Shown: one piece after another, positions 25,500-34,260 of the stretch
Layout: every line of letters begins with the position of its first letter
Numbering within the stretch: the stretch's first letter is position 1
Source of the DNA: Paraburkholderia dioscoreae
GTDB lineage: Bacteria > Pseudomonadota > Gammaproteobacteria > Burkholderiales > Burkholderiaceae
Direction of reading: 5' to 3'
DNA length: 64,000 nt
NCBI RefSeq assembly: GCF_902459535.1
Contig: NZ_LR699553.1
Location: 930,001-994,000 of the forward strand
Position numbers and translations under genes: made by a program
The notes under the pieces: model-generated
What the model saw: the letters and a program-made list of their open reading frames with translations, nothing else
What the model was told of the DNA's origin: nothing
The model's database searches: none

Positions 25500-25853
25500 C
25501 AAAACTCTCCAAATTGTGTTTGCTCTCGACGAGCAGGGCAACGCGAAAGCGTAAATTCGCGAGCTGGAATGCGCCGGCATGCCAGCCGTCGCTTGCGCGA
25601 AGACATGGAGTACAGGGGCGAATGGGGCGTGTGATTACTGAGGAGCCTTCATGGCGCGTTTTTTACTTATATCAGAACTGCGAGCGCACGAGTGCACAGT
25701 TCATCTTCCAGTCTATAGGTAGTCTGCTGCGTCGCAATAGAGGGCGTGGTAAAAATGTCGAATGGTTGGATGTCACAATTTTGAAAAATATTCGCCTGTG
25801 CGATTATGGATCGACCAGCTTTTGATCTGAAGATCATGATCCACGGGGACTCC

Positions 25854-26174
25854 ATGAGTAGCCATGTGCTCATTTGGGCGGCGGTGCCGCACAACAGTGA
25901 CGGCGTCGTCTTCCAGGTTCGTATTGCCCACGGACTTCAACGTTTCCACGTGTCGCGCCGCGTGCTCGAGGACGTGTTCGACCTGGAGTCGCCGGCTTCG
26001 GATGCGACCCAGCTCGAACTCTTCTATACGTTTCTGGAACGTATTCTGGTTCTGGCCGGCAAGAAACGCTCGATTGCCCGCTCGGGCACGGTTGCACTTC
26101 AGGCAACGGACTTCATTCCACGGGACAAAAAGGAAAGTGGGTCGAATCTACAGGCAAGCGCATTGCAACTCTGA
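25854..26174 (+). CDS. Small hypothetical protein, DUF1488-like
   Basis: A 106-residue protein if started at the ATG at 25854, which has CACGGGGAC upstream; in-frame ATGs at 25806 and 25836 would add 16 or 6 residues. The middle RIAHGLQRFHVSRRVLEDVFDL resembles small DUF1488-type proteins common in Burkholderia, in which a short beta segment is followed by a V-S-x-x-x-L-E-D helix. That resemblance is from memory. There is no signal peptide or membrane segment. The flanking DNA is more A/T-rich than the average here. Confidence 0.55.
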   Translation: MSSHVLIWAAVPHNSDGVVFQVRIAHGLQRFHVSRRVLEDVFDLESPASDATQLELFYTFLERILVLAGKKRSIARSGTVALQATDFIPRDKKESGSNLQASALQL

Positions 26175-26605
26175 ATCGGTTCACGCGATGTCGCGATGAG
26201 TCGTCCATTAGCCTTCCATTAGCTGTCCCAGATGACCGCCGGTATGGCGAATAAGTGCTGCAATCTGGAAAGGTCTGTTACACGACGTAGATAAATCGCC
26301 GTGAGCGGGTTCGCGCAAAAGCTGTTGTAAACCTCTCTGACCACGCTCGGCAGTAGCGTGCGATCCACGGGACGCTCAAGCGCAAAGCGCCGTCCAGAAA
26401 GGGGTTGCGCGGTAACTCCCGTGTCTGGCTAAATGTTCAGTACACCATTCTATCCACCCGAGCCGACTCTCCCGTTAATTCGCCAATAACACAATCGACG
26501 ATTTCTATATAACAAGAGATCATTTCCGCTACAGCGGACAGACTTCTAGCATCGACTCCCTCTAATGGCATATCCCGCAATATCACCATCTTTCCGGAGT
26601 CAACC
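26175..26605. other. Intergenic region upstream of the porin gene
   Basis: 431 bases of comparatively A/T-rich DNA. I see no ORF with a plausible start. The final 100 bases presumably contain the porin promoter (a TATATAAC stretch near 26507), but no clear -35/-10 pair is visible. A long untranslated leader open to sRNA control is possible for a porin gene. Confidence 0.45.
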
Positions 26606-27757
26606 TTGACCAAGAAGCTTGTCTTGGGCGCTACTGTCGCGGCGAGTCTGATCGCTCCGCTCGCGCATGCCCAGAATTCAGTCACACTCTACGGCCTGAT
26701 CGACGCCGGACTCATGTACACGAATAACGTCAAGAAAGGGTCTTCCCAAGGCTCTCTCATTCAGGCGACGAGCGGCAACATCAACGGGAGTCAGTTCGGC
26801 GTGCGCGGCAACGAGGATCTCGGCGGCGGACTTCATGCAGTCTTCGTGCTCGAGAACGGGTTCAACATCCAGAATGGCAAGCTCGGGCAGAACAACCGTC
26901 TGTTCGGCCGCCAGGCTTACGTTGGTATCGACAGTGCCCAATACGGGACGCTGACGCTTGGCCGCCAGTACGATTCGGGTGTCGACTTCGTGGCGCCGTT
27001 ATCCGAAGTGGCTTCGTCGTTCGGAAAGACAGGCTTCTCGCACCCATTCGACAACGATAATCTGGACTACTCTGTCCGCATCAACAACGCTGTCAAGTTC
27101 AATAGCCACAGCATTGCAGGTTTGAAGTTCGGAGGACTTTATGCGTTCTCCAACAGCACGGACTTCAGTTCGAATCGCGTATACAGCGTTGGGGCAAGCT
27201 ACGGGCAGGGGCCGTTAAACCTGGCGGCCAGCTACCTGCAGATCAATGGATCGAACAGCGCGAATACCTCCGGCGCAATCGACACCGCCGAATCGACAGC
27301 AAACGGCACGGGCGGATTCCAGCTCGGCGCGGACGTGCAGCGCGTGGCCGCCGCCGGCGTGAACTACGCGTTTGGCCCCGCTGTGCTCGGCTTTGTGTAT
27401 TCGCATAGCCAGTATCAAGGTACGAAGTCATTTGGGTCGGCTGGCGGCACGGTGCGCTTCGACAATTTCGAAGTGAACGGCCGTTATGCGCTGACGCCGG
27501 CTCTGAAGGCGGGCATCGCTTACGTCTACACGGACGGCCATGTGAGTCACACGACGACCTACGGCGCAGACCCCAAATGGAATCAGGTTAATGCGCAACT
27601 GATCTATTCGCTTTCAAAGCGAACCGATGTCTACGCGGAAGGCATGTATCAGCACGTGAGCGGCAAGCAGTACGTTGCGTTTGTCAACACATCGGGCGGC
27701 GCGTCGTCGAGTGCCAACCAGGTGGTCGGAACCGTTGGATTACGGACCCGGTTTTAA
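26606..27757 (+). CDS. Gram-negative outer-membrane porin (OmpC/Burkholderia type)
   Basis: A 383-residue trimeric beta-barrel porin. The signal peptide MTKKLVLGATVAASLIAPLAHA is followed by QNSVTLYGLIDAGLMY, the standard start of Burkholderia porins. The barrel includes SQFGVRGNEDLGGGLHAVF, the L3-loop region and alternating beta strands, and it ends in Phe (LRTRF), the assembly signal. The start codon is TTG at 26606 with CCGGAG seven bases upstream; no in-frame ATG gives a complete signal peptide. The gene stands alone between orphan genes and the catalase/b561 pair. Confidence 0.95.
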   Translation: MTKKLVLGATVAASLIAPLAHAQNSVTLYGLIDAGLMYTNNVKKGSSQGSLIQATSGNINGSQFGVRGNEDLGGGLHAVFVLENGFNIQNGKLGQNNRLFGRQAYVGIDSAQYGTLTLGRQYDSGVDFVAPLSEVASSFGKTGFSHPFDNDNLDYSVRINNAVKFNSHSIAGLKFGGLYAFSNSTDFSSNRVYSVGASYGQGPLNLAASYLQINGSNSANTSGAIDTAESTANGTGGFQLGADVQRVAAAGVNYAFGPAVLGFVYSHSQYQGTKSFGSAGGTVRFDNFEVNGRYALTPALKAGIAYVYTDGHVSHTTTYGADPKWNQVNAQLIYSLSKRTDVYAEGMYQHVSGKQYVAFVNTSGGASSSANQVVGTVGLRTRF

Positions 27758-27812
27758 ACTATAAGGCTCGTCGACCGTTCTCCGTCAACGCGAGACACGA
27801 GACACGAGGCCT

Positions 27813-27852
27813 GGCGCTCGGCGGCGGCTTCCGGCCGCCACCGAGCGCCTTT
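27813..27852 (+). terminator. Hairpin terminator after the porin gene
   Basis: Outer stem GGCGCTCGG (27813-27821) with CCGAGCGCC (27841-27849), a further GC-rich inner stem, and TTTCG after it. The T-run is short, so termination may be partial or bidirectional with the cytochrome b561 gene. Confidence 0.6.
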
Positions 27853-27896
27853 CGCCGACGCGACTCTTCGAATCAGGCGCAGTGCACCTGCGTCTC

Positions 27897-28430
27897 TCAC
27901 CGCCAGGGCGCCATCGCCTGGAACACACCGTCACGCCTGACCAGTGCGTGTAACAGCGCCGCTGCCAGATGAAGCACGATCAGCGCAAAGAAGCACAGCG
28001 CGAGGGCCCGGTGCGCGTTCCATAGCAACGTGTGCAACCCGTTGCTATGCGGCAGGATGGATGGCAAGTGCACCCCGAACACCACGACGGGATAGTCCGC
28101 GGCCGACAGCATGCCCCATCCGATCAGCGGAAGTCCGATCATCAGCAGATAGAACGCAAGATGCGACAGGTGGGCGGCGAGTTTCATCGGTTCCGGCATC
28201 GATGCCGGCAGCGGCGGCGCGCCGCGCGTCAACCTGAGCACGAGGCGAATCACCGCCAGCACGAGAATCACGATACCGAGCGGCTTGTGGATGGACACCA
28301 GCGAAAGATAGTCCGGGCGAATGGTGGACACCATTCCGACACCGATGAACAGCATCGCCAGAATGCAAATCGCCATGAGCCAGTGAAGGGCGCGCTGCAG
28401 CGGCGTGAAGCGATCGTGGGTCGGGGTCAT
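27897..28430 (-). CDS. Cytochrome b561
   Basis: A 177-residue inner-membrane diheme cytochrome b of the bacterial b561/CybB type. Four membrane helices carry His residues suited to heme b: ALHWLMAICILAMLFIGVGM, the HKPLGIVILVLAVI segment, HLSHLAFYLLMIGLPLIGWG and NAHRALALCFFALIVLHLAAALL. It probably passes electrons from the quinone pool to a periplasmic acceptor. Its ATG overlaps the stop codon of the upstream catalase-like gene (ATGA, 28427-28430), so the two proteins are co-translated and probably work together. Confidence 0.92.
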   Translation of the reverse strand: MTPTHDRFTPLQRALHWLMAICILAMLFIGVGMVSTIRPDYLSLVSIHKPLGIVILVLAVIRLVLRLTRGAPPLPASMPEPMKLAAHLSHLAFYLLMIGLPLIGWGMLSAADYPVVVFGVHLPSILPHSNGLHTLLWNAHRALALCFFALIVLHLAAALLHALVRRDGVFQAMAPWR

Positions 28431-29488
28431 GGCGTGGCTCCTTCCGCCGGATGGTGCGGATAGTCCTTATCCTCGGCGGTCCGCCGATTGAACGACACGG
28501 AATAGGCGGCTGAGCGCGCGGCGGGAAACGGGTCGTCCGAAACATGCATGCCTGGCGGCAGCACGGTGGGATCGAAGTTGAGATCGCGACACGGCCCGTC
28601 AGCCTCGGGCTCGATCGCGTTGACCACCAGCGTCCCCGCCTCGACCTTGCGCCGATCCTCCGGCCAGGCTTTGCTGGGGTCGGCGGTCGGGTCGCCGGGA
28701 TTGGCGACCGTGACGACCAAAGTCCATCGTTGCGGTCCGCTTTGCACCCGCTGCGTAATATCCGCGGCGAGGAAGTCGGCGGCACGTGCTTTCAACTGGT
28801 CGGCGGGTACGGCCTCGGGCTGCGCGGCGGGCACGAAGGACCAGCGCACCGCCTGGTCCTCTCCCGCGGCATTGGTGAAAATGAAGCTATTGAGGCTGTT
28901 GTACCGTTCCTGTGCATACGAGCCCGTCCATGGCGCGCTGCCGGCCCACGCGACAAAAGCGCCGAACTCCGGGTGCGCAGCGGCAAAGTTCTTCATGGCG
29001 TCCGGGTCGGTCTTGTCGGCCGACGCCTCGAGCAGAGCGTAGAAGGCCTGCGGCGTGGCGACCGGGAAGACGGGGGCGTCGATCATCGCCGAGCGCCATT
29101 CGCTTCTGTCCGGCGCGACGATACGCAGACTCAGGCCGCGTACCCGCACCGTGGCGTCCGGGGCCTTGGGGTCCGCCGTGGCGAGGTTGAAACGCCCCGT
29201 GACCGGATACGAGCCAGGCGCGAACATCGGCGCCCTGGACAGGGCCGCGGCCGCGCCATTCGATTCGAAGTTGCCGGTAAAGCAGATGCCCTTGGCATGA
29301 TTGCGCCGGAAGCCGAGCGCCGCGCCGCCCGGCGGCGCCAGGCCGTTGACGATCTTTGCCGGCGTCAGGCGCCCTGGCGAAAGCCAGCCGGCCGTATAGG
29401 CGAAGGCCGCGACCAGCGCGGCCACGATGACTGCAATCAGAAGCAGCGAACGGACTGCGGACGTACTGGATGTCGGTCTGTCGGCCAT
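28427..29488 (-). CDS. Catalase-family peroxidase (SrpA-like), membrane-anchored or exported
   Basis: A 353-residue small catalase-related heme protein. The ATG at 29488 follows GGGAG; a longer frame to 29563 is less likely. Residues 12-35 are one hydrophobic segment (LLLIAVIVAALVAAFAYTAG), so the protein is exported or anchored with its heme domain in the periplasm. The domain starts near 60 with RRNHAKGICFTGNF, the distal-His region (H-A-K-G) typical of catalases. It continues with GLSLRI and RYNSLNSFIFTNAAGE. It lacks the C-terminal half of full-length catalases, as in the SrpA group. Coupling to cytochrome b561 suggests a respiratory-chain-fed peroxidase. Confidence 0.87.
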   Translation of the reverse strand: MADRPTSSTSAVRSLLLIAVIVAALVAAFAYTAGWLSPGRLTPAKIVNGLAPPGGAALGFRRNHAKGICFTGNFESNGAAAALSRAPMFAPGSYPVTGRFNLATADPKAPDATVRVRGLSLRIVAPDRSEWRSAMIDAPVFPVATPQAFYALLEASADKTDPDAMKNFAAAHPEFGAFVAWAGSAPWTGSYAQERYNSLNSFIFTNAAGEDQAVRWSFVPAAQPEAVPADQLKARAADFLAADITQRVQSGPQRWTLVVTVANPGDPTADPSKAWPEDRRKVEAGTLVVNAIEPEADGPCRDLNFDPTVLPPGMHVSDDPFPAARSAAYSVSFNRRTAEDKDYPHHPAEGATP

Positions 29489-29726
29489 CGATCTCTCCCG
29501 ATCAATGATTCGGCTGAATGGAAATCTAGCAGGGTGGCGACAATAGTGCCATTGATTGATCAATCGTGCCTGGTCGCTGCCAGGCGTCGTAATGCGCGAA
29601 CTCCTGGTGCGGGGTCGCCATGTGCCTTTGGTTCTGCACGCTCAAGGGAACGCCGAAAAAACTTCAAGGAAAGGCCGGCGCCGCGGGCAAGACAACTTCC
29701 GCCGCGGCGCAGCCCATTCCCCAACA

Positions 29727-31643
29727 TCAATCCCGCGCCGAAGAAGCCGCGCCGTGGCTTAGCCAATCCAGCACGGCGGTCGCATCGTCGTCCGCGCCTT
29801 GCCGCGCCCTGGCGACCGTCTCCGCCACGTCGGCGCTCGGCACCGCACGACGGATCGCCACCCCGACCGCAAGAATATCGATCATCACCAGATGCAGAAT
29901 CCGCGAAATCATCGACAACTGCGACTCGCGAATTTCGATGTGATCGGTTTCGAGCGCAACCGTGGCCCGCTTGGCCAAAGGCGTATTGCTCGACGTGATC
30001 GCGATCACCTTGGCGCCGGCCTGCATCGCTACATCCAGCACGCGCAGCAGTTCAGGCGCGCGCCCCGATTTGGACACCGCCACGATCACATCGCCCTTGC
30101 CGAGCAATGCCGCCGACGCCGCCTGCATGTACAGATCGCCGTACGCAATCGTCGGAATGCCGAAACGGAAGAACTTGTAGTGCGCGTCCTGCGCGACGAT
30201 GTTCGAATTGCCGAGGCCATAGAACTCGATGCGCCGCGCGCCGTTCAGCAGATCGATGGCCCGCTCTACGTGCTCGAAGTTCAGATGCTCGCGCAACTGC
30301 AGGATCGCCGACACGGTGTTGTCCAGCACCTTCGCGCCGAAGTCCGTGGCCGTGTCGCCCAGATGCACCTGGCTGTGGCTCACCGGAATCGTGCCGGTCA
30401 AGCCCGTTGCCAGCTTCAGCTTGAAATCGGACAAGCCCTGGCAGCCGAGCGAACGGCAGAAGCGGATCACGGTAGGCTGACTCACGTCGGCCTTGCGCGC
30501 GATATCGACGATCGGATCGTTGATGATCGAACGCGGGTGATTCAGCGCGAGATCGGCCACGCGGCGTTCGGCTGGCGTCAACGCATCGCGCATCTGGCGA
30601 ATCCGCTCGAACACTGCCGATGAACTGCCGCCCGCGCGGTTCGACAACTGTTCGGCGAGAATTGCCGAGACGCCGAGGAAGGCGGGATATTCGGCGGTAA
30701 TCACATACGTCGGCACATTCTGCAGGTACGCCTCGAAGCGGCCCTTGGCTTCGAAGCGCTTGCGAAAAGACGAGCGGGCGAAGAGCTCGCCAAGCCGCGG
30801 CACCACGCCGCCGCCGATATAGATGCCGCCCAATGCGCCGAGCGTCACCGCGATATTGCCGGCGAAGGTGCCGAGAATGCCGCAGAACACGTCGACGGAT
30901 TCGGCCGCGAGCGGCTCGCCTTCCATCGCGCGCTTGACGATCTCGATCGTATCGACGTTGGCCGCCACGCGCTTCTTGTCGCGGCCCGCGAGCGCGCGGT
31001 AGATCACTTCGATGCCCGGACCCGCGGCCACGCGTTCGAACGACACGTGCGACCACTTCTTGCGCGCGTATTGCAGCACGATGTCTTCGCGTTCGTCGGC
31101 CGGCGCGAAGGTGGCGTGGCCGCCCTCGCTGCCGAGCGCGATCCAGCGGTCGTCGGCGGGAATCAGGCCGGACACGCCCATGCCGGTGCCCGGCCCGAGC
31201 AGGCCGATCACGCTGTTCGGCCGGCGCGTGCCGCCGCCCACCTGCACGCGTTGCGCGTCGGTGAGGCCGGGCAGTGCCATGGCCAGCGCGGTGAAGTCGT
31301 TCACCACCAGCAGCGTGTCGAAACCGAGCGCGCGGCGCGTGGCTTCGATCGAAAAGCTCCAGTCGTGGTTCGTCATGCTTACCTGATCGCCGTCGACCGG
31401 GTTCGCAATCGCGATCGCCGCGTGATTCACGCGGCCGATCTTGGTGTCCTTCAGATACCTCTTGATGACTTCGGCAACACCCGGATAGTCCGCGCACGGA
31501 TAGACCTTCACCGAGCCGATTTCGCCCGGACTCGCCTCCAGCGCGAAGCGCGCATTGGTGCCGCCGATATCGGCCAGCAGCCTGGGTCCATCGGCGTGCT
31601 GGCCCGCGCCCGGAGCAGCCTTAGTTTGCACACCAGTAGACAT
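29727..31643 (-). CDS. glk: Bifunctional glucokinase / RpiR-family (HexR-like) transcriptional regulator
   Basis: A 638-residue fusion. Residues about 20-340 are a ROK-unrelated bacterial glucokinase with ADIGGTNARFAL at the N-terminus and GPGTGMGVSGLI in the middle. Residues about 345-420 are an RpiR-type HTH (RVADLALNHPRSIINDPIVD, then SQPTVIRFCRSLGC). About 455-590 is a SIS sugar-phosphate-binding domain (FYGLGNSNIVAQDAHYKF, SKSGRAPELLRVL). The enzyme makes glucose 6-phosphate, and the regulator half can sense a sugar phosphate such as KDPG. The fusion is known in Burkholderia. It is third in zwf-pgl-glk and overlaps pgl by 23 nt. Its expected DNA target is the HexR-like palindrome at 34054-34072. 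Confidence 0.95.
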   Translation of the reverse strand: MSTGVQTKAAPGAGQHADGPRLLADIGGTNARFALEASPGEIGSVKVYPCADYPGVAEVIKRYLKDTKIGRVNHAAIAIANPVDGDQVSMTNHDWSFSIEATRRALGFDTLLVVNDFTALAMALPGLTDAQRVQVGGGTRRPNSVIGLLGPGTGMGVSGLIPADDRWIALGSEGGHATFAPADEREDIVLQYARKKWSHVSFERVAAGPGIEVIYRALAGRDKKRVAANVDTIEIVKRAMEGEPLAAESVDVFCGILGTFAGNIAVTLGALGGIYIGGGVVPRLGELFARSSFRKRFEAKGRFEAYLQNVPTYVITAEYPAFLGVSAILAEQLSNRAGGSSSAVFERIRQMRDALTPAERRVADLALNHPRSIINDPIVDIARKADVSQPTVIRFCRSLGCQGLSDFKLKLATGLTGTIPVSHSQVHLGDTATDFGAKVLDNTVSAILQLREHLNFEHVERAIDLLNGARRIEFYGLGNSNIVAQDAHYKFFRFGIPTIAYGDLYMQAASAALLGKGDVIVAVSKSGRAPELLRVLDVAMQAGAKVIAITSSNTPLAKRATVALETDHIEIRESQLSMISRILHLVMIDILAVGVAIRRAVPSADVAETVARARQGADDDATAVLDWLSHGAASSARD

Positions 31644-32328
31644 CGAGTCTCACTCCCTTGTCGTTTGCCAACTGTGAGATGGCATTTTTTTGTAGCGCAG
31701 CGGTGGCGGCATTCAGCACGTCCATCTTGCGCGGTCCTGCAATCAGCAAAAACAGATGCTTCACTTCCTTCAATGCGGACATCGACCAGCTCACGCGCGC
31801 ATGCGGCGCGCTGCCGGGATGCACGGCAACGAAGCGCTCGGCGGTGGTGATCGCATGATCCCATTCGGGCGAGTCGGCAAAGATCGACGCGGTGTGGCCG
31901 TCTTCGCCCATGCCGAGAATCGCGACGTCGGGCACGCTGCTAAAACGCGCGTCGGCATTCAGCGCGGCGACATGCGCGTTGATATCCTGCGTGGTGTCCA
32001 CGAGCGGCCAGAACGCGGCGTTCTTCGCGGCGTTCTGCAATAGCGTGGCGCGTACCAGTTGCGAGTTGCTCGCGCTGTCCGTTTCGGGCACCCAGCGGTC
32101 GTCGACCAGCGTCACGGCAATGCGTGCCCAGTCGAAGGACTGCGTGGACAACGTCTGCAGGAACGGGCGCGGACTGCTGCCGCCGGACACTGCAAGCATT
32201 GCCGGGCGCGCGCCGGTGGTGGCACCGGCGGCCTGTGCGGCGAGCGACGCATGCAACGCGTCGCCAACCGCTTTCGCCAACGCGTCGGACTGGGCGCGTT
32301 GATCGTCGAAAGCGTGAAGCTCGATCAC
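31621..32328 (-). CDS. pgl: 6-phosphogluconolactonase
   Basis: Hydrolyses 6-phosphogluconolactone to 6-phosphogluconate, the second step after Zwf. The 235-residue product begins at a GTG at 32328 with a perfect GGAGGAGAA Shine-Dalgarno directly upstream; the longer frame to 32397 has none. Family motifs are LAVSGGSSPRPFLQTL (about 48-63), VTLVDDRWVP and ILGMGEDGHTASIF, the last being the signature of the DevB/NagB-like fold. The 3' end overlaps the glk fusion gene by 23 nt. Confidence 0.95.
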   Translation of the reverse strand: MIELHAFDDQRAQSDALAKAVGDALHASLAAQAAGATTGARPAMLAVSGGSSPRPFLQTLSTQSFDWARIAVTLVDDRWVPETDSASNSQLVRATLLQNAAKNAAFWPLVDTTQDINAHVAALNADARFSSVPDVAILGMGEDGHTASIFADSPEWDHAITTAERFVAVHPGSAPHARVSWSMSALKEVKHLFLLIAGPRKMDVLNAATAALQKNAISQLANDKGVRLDVYWCAN

Positions 32329-32508
32329 TTCTCCTCCGTGCTGCTTTCTTGTTGGATCTGCCGAATGTGCCGTCCTGCTCTCACGCGATGCCTGCAAGAT
32401 GGATGACTTGCAGGCGCCCTCGTGATACCGGCGCCATTCCGTTCAGTTCGTCGGTGGGTCTTACAGGCGCCACGCCATGTTCCGTGGAATACGACGTGGC
32501 GCCGCGAT

Positions 32509-33972
32509 TCAATTCTCTTCTTCGAGCCAGCAGGTGCCGTGCTGTGCCAGCATCGCACTCGATGCGGCCGGTCCCCACGTGCCCGAAGCATACGGCTTGG
32601 GCGGCTTGTTCGACGCCTTCCATTCGTTCAGGATCGGTTCGACCCAGCGCCAGGCGGCTTCCTGCTCGTCGCGCCGCACAAACAGCGCGAGGCGGCCGTT
32701 GATCACGTCGAGCAGCAGACGCTGATACGCTTCCATCTGTCCTTCGCGGAAGAACTGGTCGAACGCGAGGTCGAGGTGGACGCTGGCGAGATTCATGCCT
32801 TCGCCGGGCTGCTTCGCGAGACAGTAGAGGCGAATGGTCTCGTTTGGCTGCAGGCGGATCACCAGGCGATTCGCGCCGGCGCGCAGCGCGGAGGCGCCCA
32901 GCGCCGAATGCGGCACGGGGCGAAAGTTCACCACGATCTCGGCGACGCGATCGGCCAGCCGCTTGCCGGTGCGCAGGAAAAACGGCACGCCGGCCCAGCG
33001 CCAGTTTTCGATCTCGACCTTCAGCGCAACGAAGGTTTCGGTCGTGCTGTCCGGCCTGACGCCAGGCTCCGTTGCGTACGCCGGCACGGAAGTGCCGCGA
33101 ATCACACCCGAATGATACTGGCCGCGCACGGCCACCTTGCCGATATCGCGCGGATCGATAGGTTTGAGCGCACGCAGCACGCGCAGCTTTTCGTCACGCA
33201 CCGAATCCGAATCCATGGAATGCGGCGGCTCCATCGCGACGATGGAGAGCAATTGCAGCAAATGGTTCTGCACCATGTCGCGCAGCGCGCCGGTATTGTC
33301 GTAGAAGTCGCCGCGCGCTTCCACGCCGAGCTCTTCCGCGATCGTGATCTGAATGCTTTCGACCCACTCCCGGCGCCACAGCGGCTCGAACAGCGCATTG
33401 CCGAAGCGCAGCGCCAGCAGATTCTGCACCGGCTCTTTACCGAGGTAGTGGTCGATCCGGTAGATCTGTTCTTCAGCGAAGATTTCGCCGACCGCATCAT
33501 TAATTGCGTTCGACGACTTGAGGTCGTAGCCGAGCGGCTTTTCCAGCACGATGCGGGCGTTCGCATTCAATCCCACCGACGCGAGCGCGTGGCAGATCGG
33601 CACGAACAGCGACGGGCCGGTGGCCAGATAGAACACGCGGATGCCGGGCAGATCCTGAATGGCGTCGCGCAGCAGCGCGAAGTCGTCCGGGTTGCCGAGG
33701 TCGATCTTCACGAACTCGATGCGCTTCAGAAAGCTCGCCCATGCCGCTTCGTCCACACCGTTCTTCGACACATGCGGTTTGACGTGCTCGTTCACCCACT
33801 GCAGATATTCGCTGCGATCCGCCGCGTGCCGGGCCACCGCGAAGATCTTGCCGCTGTCGGCCAGCATGCCGCCCGCACGATGTGCTTCAAACAGTGCCGG
33901 CAGAATCTTGCGCATCGACAGATCGCCGGTTCCGCCGAAGAGAACGAAGGTGAAGCTTGAATCGGTTTGCAT
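32509..33972 (-). CDS. zwf: Glucose-6-phosphate 1-dehydrogenase
   Basis: Oxidises glucose 6-phosphate to the lactone with NADP+, the entry to the Entner-Doudoroff and oxidative pentose pathways. The 487-residue protein has the N-terminal dinucleotide motif FVLFGGTGDLSMRKILPAL (about 9-27), the catalytic YRIDHYLGKEPVQN near 170-183 and the conserved NRLVIRLQP in the second domain. The ATG at 33972 has CGGAGA 6-11 nt upstream; the extended frame to 34050 would run into the promoter. It is the first gene of zwf-pgl-glk and is divergent from the glucose ABC operon. Confidence 0.97.
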   Translation of the reverse strand: MQTDSSFTFVLFGGTGDLSMRKILPALFEAHRAGGMLADSGKIFAVARHAADRSEYLQWVNEHVKPHVSKNGVDEAAWASFLKRIEFVKIDLGNPDDFALLRDAIQDLPGIRVFYLATGPSLFVPICHALASVGLNANARIVLEKPLGYDLKSSNAINDAVGEIFAEEQIYRIDHYLGKEPVQNLLALRFGNALFEPLWRREWVESIQITIAEELGVEARGDFYDNTGALRDMVQNHLLQLLSIVAMEPPHSMDSDSVRDEKLRVLRALKPIDPRDIGKVAVRGQYHSGVIRGTSVPAYATEPGVRPDSTTETFVALKVEIENWRWAGVPFFLRTGKRLADRVAEIVVNFRPVPHSALGASALRAGANRLVIRLQPNETIRLYCLAKQPGEGMNLASVHLDLAFDQFFREGQMEAYQRLLLDVINGRLALFVRRDEQEAAWRWVEPILNEWKASNKPPKPYASGTWGPAASSAMLAQHGTCWLEEEN

Positions 33973-34043
33973 GAGTCTCCGTCGATTGTCCTGGGGCCGC
34001 GGAAAGTGAGTGGAAGCGCGACCGTAGTCCGATAAAATTTTTT

Positions 34044-34072
34044 TTGACACTGAATTGTAGTTTAACTACAAT
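34044..34072 (+). promoter_or_regulatory. Sigma70-type promoter for the glucose ABC transporter operon
   Basis: TTGACA (34044-34049), 17-bp spacer, TACAAT (34067-34072): a near-consensus promoter pointing right. Transcription should start near 34079, giving an unusually long leader. The operator palindrome covers the spacer and the -10. Confidence 0.75.
34054..34072. promoter_or_regulatory. HexR/RpiR-like operator palindrome
   Basis: ATTGTAGTTTAACTACAAT is a perfect 9-bp inverted repeat around one central base. It contains TGTAGTTTAACTACA, close to the HexR consensus known from gamma-proteobacteria (TGTAATTAAATTACA). It overlaps both divergent promoters, so a bound repressor would shut both operons. 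The RpiR half of the Glk fusion is the likely ligand. Confidence 0.8.
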
Positions 34073-34081
34073 CCAAATCAA
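34054..34081 (-). promoter_or_regulatory. Sigma70-type promoter for zwf-pgl-glk
   Basis: On the minus strand, TTGATT (34081-34076), 16-bp spacer, TACAAT (34059-34054). Start of transcription near 34047 would leave a leader of about 75 nt before zwf. The -10 is one arm of the operator. Confidence 0.65.
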
Positions 34082-34098
34082 GAGGTAGCGCTAATTCG

Positions 34099-34260
34099 AT
34101 GAAAAAAGCGTGCGCTGTGAGTCTGGAGGCGCGTTTTCCCGAATCGGCAGGCGTCCCCTGCATGTTAACGGACATTGCGTGCCGGCACTTGCCAGCATGC
34201 CCGGTGGACCTTGCGGAAAGCCGGGCGGTTGAGCGGCCGGCAGGGTCTGCCCCAGGTTGA
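34099..34260 (+). CDS. Possible leader small ORF (53 codons) before the glucose ABC operon
   Basis: An ATG 20 nt after the predicted transcription start opens a 53-codon frame beginning MKKACAVSL and ending at the TGA at 34260. AGAGG lies 13 bases upstream, a longer spacing than ideal. It contains four Cys and many Arg/Pro codons. There is no recognised family. It may be noise in a long leader or a leader peptide. Confidence 0.2.
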   Translation: MKKACAVSLEARFPESAGVPCMLTDIACRHLPACPVDLAESRAVERPAGSAPG

